Source: Glandiceps talaboti (lineage: Eukaryota > Hemichordata > Enteropneusta > Spengelidae). Taken from it: DNA of 64,000 nucleotides. Shown here piece by piece: positions 39,065 through 64,000 of the stretch. The notes beneath the pieces were generated by a model. That model was not told where the DNA came from. It saw only the letters and a program-made list of their open reading frames with translations, and made no database searches. The stretch spans positions 15,977,501 to 16,041,500 of the forward strand of contig NC_135553.1 in the NCBI RefSeq assembly GCF_964340395.1, written 5' to 3'. Within the stretch, counting starts at the first letter, position 1. The number at the start of each line of letters is the position of its first letter. A program made the translations under genes and the position numbers.

Positions 39065-40373
39065 AACCAATGTATTTGTCTGCGGAAAGAGTCAGCGTGT
39101 CAGGCTTACTCGTATTGAAACAAGAGACTGGGACTGTAGTATAGTGAGTGCTACAAACAGTCAAACTCATTCCGGTCAAAGGCAATGGGGTAGAGATAGA
39201 TCTAGAGATATATGCGAATTGAAGTTGAAAGAGATATGAAACAGGGGAGCCAGGAGGAGGGGGGGGTTAATTTAGAGGGAGGAAGAACTATGATCTATAA
39301 AAATGACAAAATTATTGTAAAGTGTTTTATTTGCCATGTGTAAACATGATAGAAATATGTTCAAGGTTACTGCAGGGTTGGTGGATCACCCTTGTGTCAC
39401 CCCTGAGTATGTACAGCTCGTATGATATTTTGATGAGCCGTAGGAATTTTGAGTACGACATTGATAAAACTCATATATCATGATAAAATAGCAGTTCTTT
39501 GTAATAAAATAACTGGGCTTGGTATAGTGCTCTAGTGTGTTGAAGATAATGTATACTTGTTCATAGACTGGGACGAAAGGGGACGCTACACCTTGCCACT
39601 GTATTCAGAGTTAGTTTTGTGAATTGTATATATGTCTCTTTTGAATGATTGCGATTCGTCGTTTTCATCATCATCATTGAGATGGATAAATATAAGGTTA
39701 ATGAATATTAATTAGAATGATCTTATTAAACAGAAAAGGCTTTGGATAATAGTATTCTATTTCTGTGTAATGTCTGAACTTACCCACCCATTTAATTGGA
39801 CCATGCCAGCGGGGCTGGGAGAGGGGAAATATGTTTACTGAGTACCGAGTATATGAAATCGCCACAAAAGGGAAAAAAACTAGAGACACACTGTTGTGAA
39901 TTGATTGATATAAGCCTAATATATATGATCAGAGAAGACGGTAATTGATTTGATAATTCACACCTCAGACCACGTGGTAAACACAAAGTTGTCAATTCAA
40001 AAGACAAATGCGTCAAGTATACATTACAATCAATTAAAAAGTGTCATAATTACGGCGCAAAAACATTTCAACTGTATACAAACCAACGTGCTGCAAGCTC
40101 CATAATTGTAATTCCAAGGTGTAAGAAATTTGGGCAGGGTAGGAGAGGCATTGAATGGTAGGACCGTAATATTTAGACAATCCATACTCATACATTTTTT
40201 CGGATAACTCGCCTCATGGCGTGCAAAAGCCCAAAAGGACAGTGATCGAAACTAACATAATTGTTAATCTAATCAATTATAATGTACCTCCTTAGCCCTA
40301 CCCCAAAACACAGAGGGCGCTGTCATAAAGCCCTGTTATTAGTGGAAATATTCATTTGAACTTAACCAAACTG

Positions 40374-40382
40374 ATGATGATG

Positions 40383-40418
<36 letters not shown>

Positions 40419-40427
40419 TCATCATTC
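40374..40427. repeat. (ATC)n microsatellite
   Basis: ATGATGATGATC turning into CATCATCAT, intergenic. Confidence 0.9.
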
Positions 40428-40636
40428 ATCATCGCAACCAAAACACTGAAGAAGACAGGGGTTATTTAGGATTTTGGACTTACTCGCGATGGAAATAGTT
40501 TCATCTGTCGGATAACGATATCATACAGACCATCTATATCTCTATCGATAACACTAGACAATACATGCATCGCATACACTAGTCAAGTTCCTTACGACCG
40601 TGTTCCGATGTTACTATGTTATCTTCACACCTAATA

Positions 40637-41260
40637 AAACAATTGTGTGATTCCGATTACGCTCAATTTTAGAAAAGGTAGGGTAGGTAGATTTATATTT
40701 TATTATATATAATATATTTTTTACATGTGTGAGTGTCTAGTTCAGATTTCCTATTGTTTTCCGAATGGTTTCTGTGTTATTTATTTCTTCCTATCAGACG
40801 TACAGCCATTACAAATTGGAAGAACAGTTTTATACATCACACAAAAAGTCTTATTTACCCAACTTTACCCAACATTTACTCTACCTGTGACACACCTAAC
40901 CATCATCTCTGTCCAGGGATAGTAAGGGATGCAGTACCACATTTGACTGTCTACAGCCCCCACGGGAGAGATCACTGGGGGTAAATTAAGCCAAAGGTGG
41001 AACTTCGTCTCATATTCACTACATATACACATCCTCTGCTCAAGATTTAACCCGTTGGAAAGACATAGTCAAATATGACTTTTCGTATAGTGATATATTG
41101 TCTTTTTAAGTTAATGTCAGTTTCTGCATCCACTATAATTTCTCGTGAGACTTCACAATTTTTATTTATTTTTTTCTCGAATACGTAAGAAAAAGTGTAG
41201 GGTCGGCAGTTAAAAAATAGGTGGGGTCGGGTAACCAGAACCAAAGAATTATTTTTAGGC
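40637..41260. repeat. Dispersed repeat, copy 1
   Basis: Its outer parts match 43705-44060: ATTTTAGAAAAGGTAGGG / ATTTTAGAATGGGTGGGG at one end and GGGTCGGCAGTTAAAAAATA / GGGTCGGCAGTGAAAAACTA at the other. Probably a mobile element; no protein recognised. Confidence 0.6.
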
Positions 41261-41607
41261 CTTACTATGTGATGTGTGAAGATGCCGTAGTGTAAAATCG
41301 GAACACGGTCGTCAGGAACGTTAACCAGACCATGCTTACACTGCACTGTACAATAAATACCAATAAAGCAAGGGTCGGATTGTGCTTTTGGGCCAATTTG
41401 TCGATCAAGACTTAACTCGAGCGGTCGAAAATGTCAGATACTAATTTGCCACTGTGAGTTTGTTACAGGTAACCTGTGATGTAATGTAGGATGGAATCAA
41501 GTCTGTGACATTACATCTTACTGGTAGAAAAAGTAATACACAACATAACTAAGGCCTTATTAGGTAACAGAAAGACTATAGCACGTAAATATTTCGACTT
41601 ATAATTA

Positions 41608-41613
41608 TTTATT
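41608..41613 (-). promoter_or_regulatory. Candidate poly(A) signal of gene B
   Basis: AATAAA on the minus strand in the conserved context TAATAAATAATTATAA, equivalent to the site after gene A. It lies about 750 bp past the gene B stop. Confidence 0.4.
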
Positions 41614-42082
41614 ACAGACGAACATATATGTGAAGCTAGAATATTATAAACTCACTAGGTGTCCAGTCTCATTATCTGTCTTTAGTGTGAATTTGGCATA
41701 GGCAATGATTGAAATATTATTATGTATGGCACAAGGGTAATTACTTACAATATACACAATAAAATACAATTTAAGAACATTTGGTTTTACGAAATTACAC
41801 ACTCAGTATAAATCAGAAAATGAATCAGCATCTGGTAACTTTTCACACTTAAGATTTGTTACATTAAACTAAGGAATACAATATATTCTCTATTCTAGCT
41901 ATTTTAAGATTACGTAGTGTTATTCACAGCAAACAAGCAAAAACAACTATGCAAGATAAAGACACACGTGGAGCAGTAATGATAAGGGGATTAAACCATC
42001 CTCTTTAAATATACATATTTTAAGGTATACTGTGACATAAAATCGCAAAGTACCATATGTGATATTTTAACTTTCATTTCTT

Positions 42083-42125
42083 TTTGGCTACAGCTTCTTA
42101 TTCAGGCAGCTAGACAACCGTCACC
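42083..42125 (+). pseudogene. 43-bp copy of gene C last exon inside gene B 3' flank
   Basis: TTTGGCTACAGCTTCTTATT...GACAACCGTCACC matches 6674-6716 of the gene C terminal exon with one mismatch. The orthologous A sequence (near 9090-9110) lacks it. Confidence 0.8.
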
Positions 42126-42357
42126 AGTACAAGTTTCATCTTACAATCAATACAAGTGCAAATTGTTGTTACGTTAATATCAGCAATCACAATTAACGTT
42201 CTCCAAGGTCATTTTTAAAGATAATGTTTTAACGTTGTATCAGGGTTATATATAATATATTATCATGTCAAAATAAATGAACAAGTAAACCACTTTGCTT
42301 CATTATTCGGCAAATGACGACTCCTTTGGAAAATTAACAGGAATATATATCTCAATC

Positions 42358-63566
<21,209 letters not shown>

Positions 63567-63599
63567 CTGTAATTAATTTGTATAGAATGAAAGTATGAA

Positions 63600-64000
63600 A
63601 ATTACATCACAATCCAATAGAAATCAAAGCATCTGAAATATGATAACAAAATAATGATGCCAAATTTTCTGACTTCAAGTCAATAAATATAACTGTCATT
63701 CGCTATATAACTCTTTTATTTAAAACTGCACTAGCTGTAACTGGAACATTTATTTTCATCCAGTAACCAAACATATATTCACTAAACATTGGTCAGTTAC
63801 TTACAAAAAGACAATGTATTTGTAACAGTTCATTAGTGGTCAGTTAATATTACCCGTGATGTAGGTGATGTAGTGACAAGACTTAGTTAAATCCTGAGGG
63901 GAAGCTAAAAATTGGTTTTGATTTTGTCGCCATGTTAAAACTACACTAGATAGTAACTGTAGTACCGTTTCTCGATTAGACAATCACAATCTATTTGCTG
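63600..64000. other. Gene B intron 1 or 5' flank, nothing recognised
   Basis: No exon resembling the acidic first exon of gene A is visible before the right edge; it presumably lies beyond. Confidence 0.4.

Larger units (their letters stand above)
39070..41390. other. Intergenic region between genes B and A
   Basis: Apart from the palindrome, the ATC microsatellite and the dispersed repeat, I see no conserved exon or RNA gene. The duplicated segment containing gene B's 3' flank begins at about 41391 (matching 8437). Confidence 0.5.

Overview
The window is intron-rich, AT-rich animal nuclear DNA. It is crowded with microsatellites, minisatellites, fold-back (MITE-like) elements and broken non-LTR and Penelope-type retrotransposons. 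Introns are GT-AG, exons are small (10-250 bp), and there is no bacterial-style gene packing. Gene and repeat content suggest an invertebrate, perhaps a non-vertebrate deuterostome such as a hemichordate or amphioxus, but the sequence alone does not fix the species.

Two tandem paralogous genes on the minus strand dominate. Both encode a predicted ankyrin-repeat, six-transmembrane cation channel of the TRP superfamily (TRPA/TRPV-like layout). Gene A (about 9.3-37.0 kb) appears complete. I could build 26 exons from ATG to stop, about 994 codons, with compatible splice phases everywhere except one junction after S6. Gene B (about 42.4 kb to beyond the right edge) is the same gene again and lacks only its first exon. 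Order of parts: acidic repeated N-terminus, a KKKLEKLI-type helical region, ankyrin repeats, charged linker exons, pre-S1 KWTRFG motif, S1-S2, S3-S4, S5, pore helix and filter (FRMSVVDDYHYE), S6, cytosolic tail with a coiled coil, a 10- or 13-nt microexon, small acidic exons, and a shared C-terminal end KTFSY-stop.

The copies differ in ways that matter. A has an extra 54-residue in-frame exon that is absent from B, a duplicated VERLL-type linker exon, and a triplicated acidic tail exon. B has other small acidic tail exons. A also carries a Penelope fragment with a GIY-YIG-like domain, a nearly intact LINE, an older LINE and a LINE 3' end, all in introns and absent from B. Shared intronic minisatellites have expanded independently.

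Layout: 1-1.3 kb unclassified repeats; 1.35-6.8 kb 3' part of a plus-strand gene of unknown function (gene C), convergent with gene A; 7-8.4 kb MITE and repeats; 8.4-37.0 kb gene A with 3' flank; 37.0-41.4 kb intergenic DNA with a TIR element, a palindrome and simple repeats; 41.4-64 kb gene B. A and B presumably make related channel subunits, possibly from a larger tandem array. Function is inferred from domain layout only.
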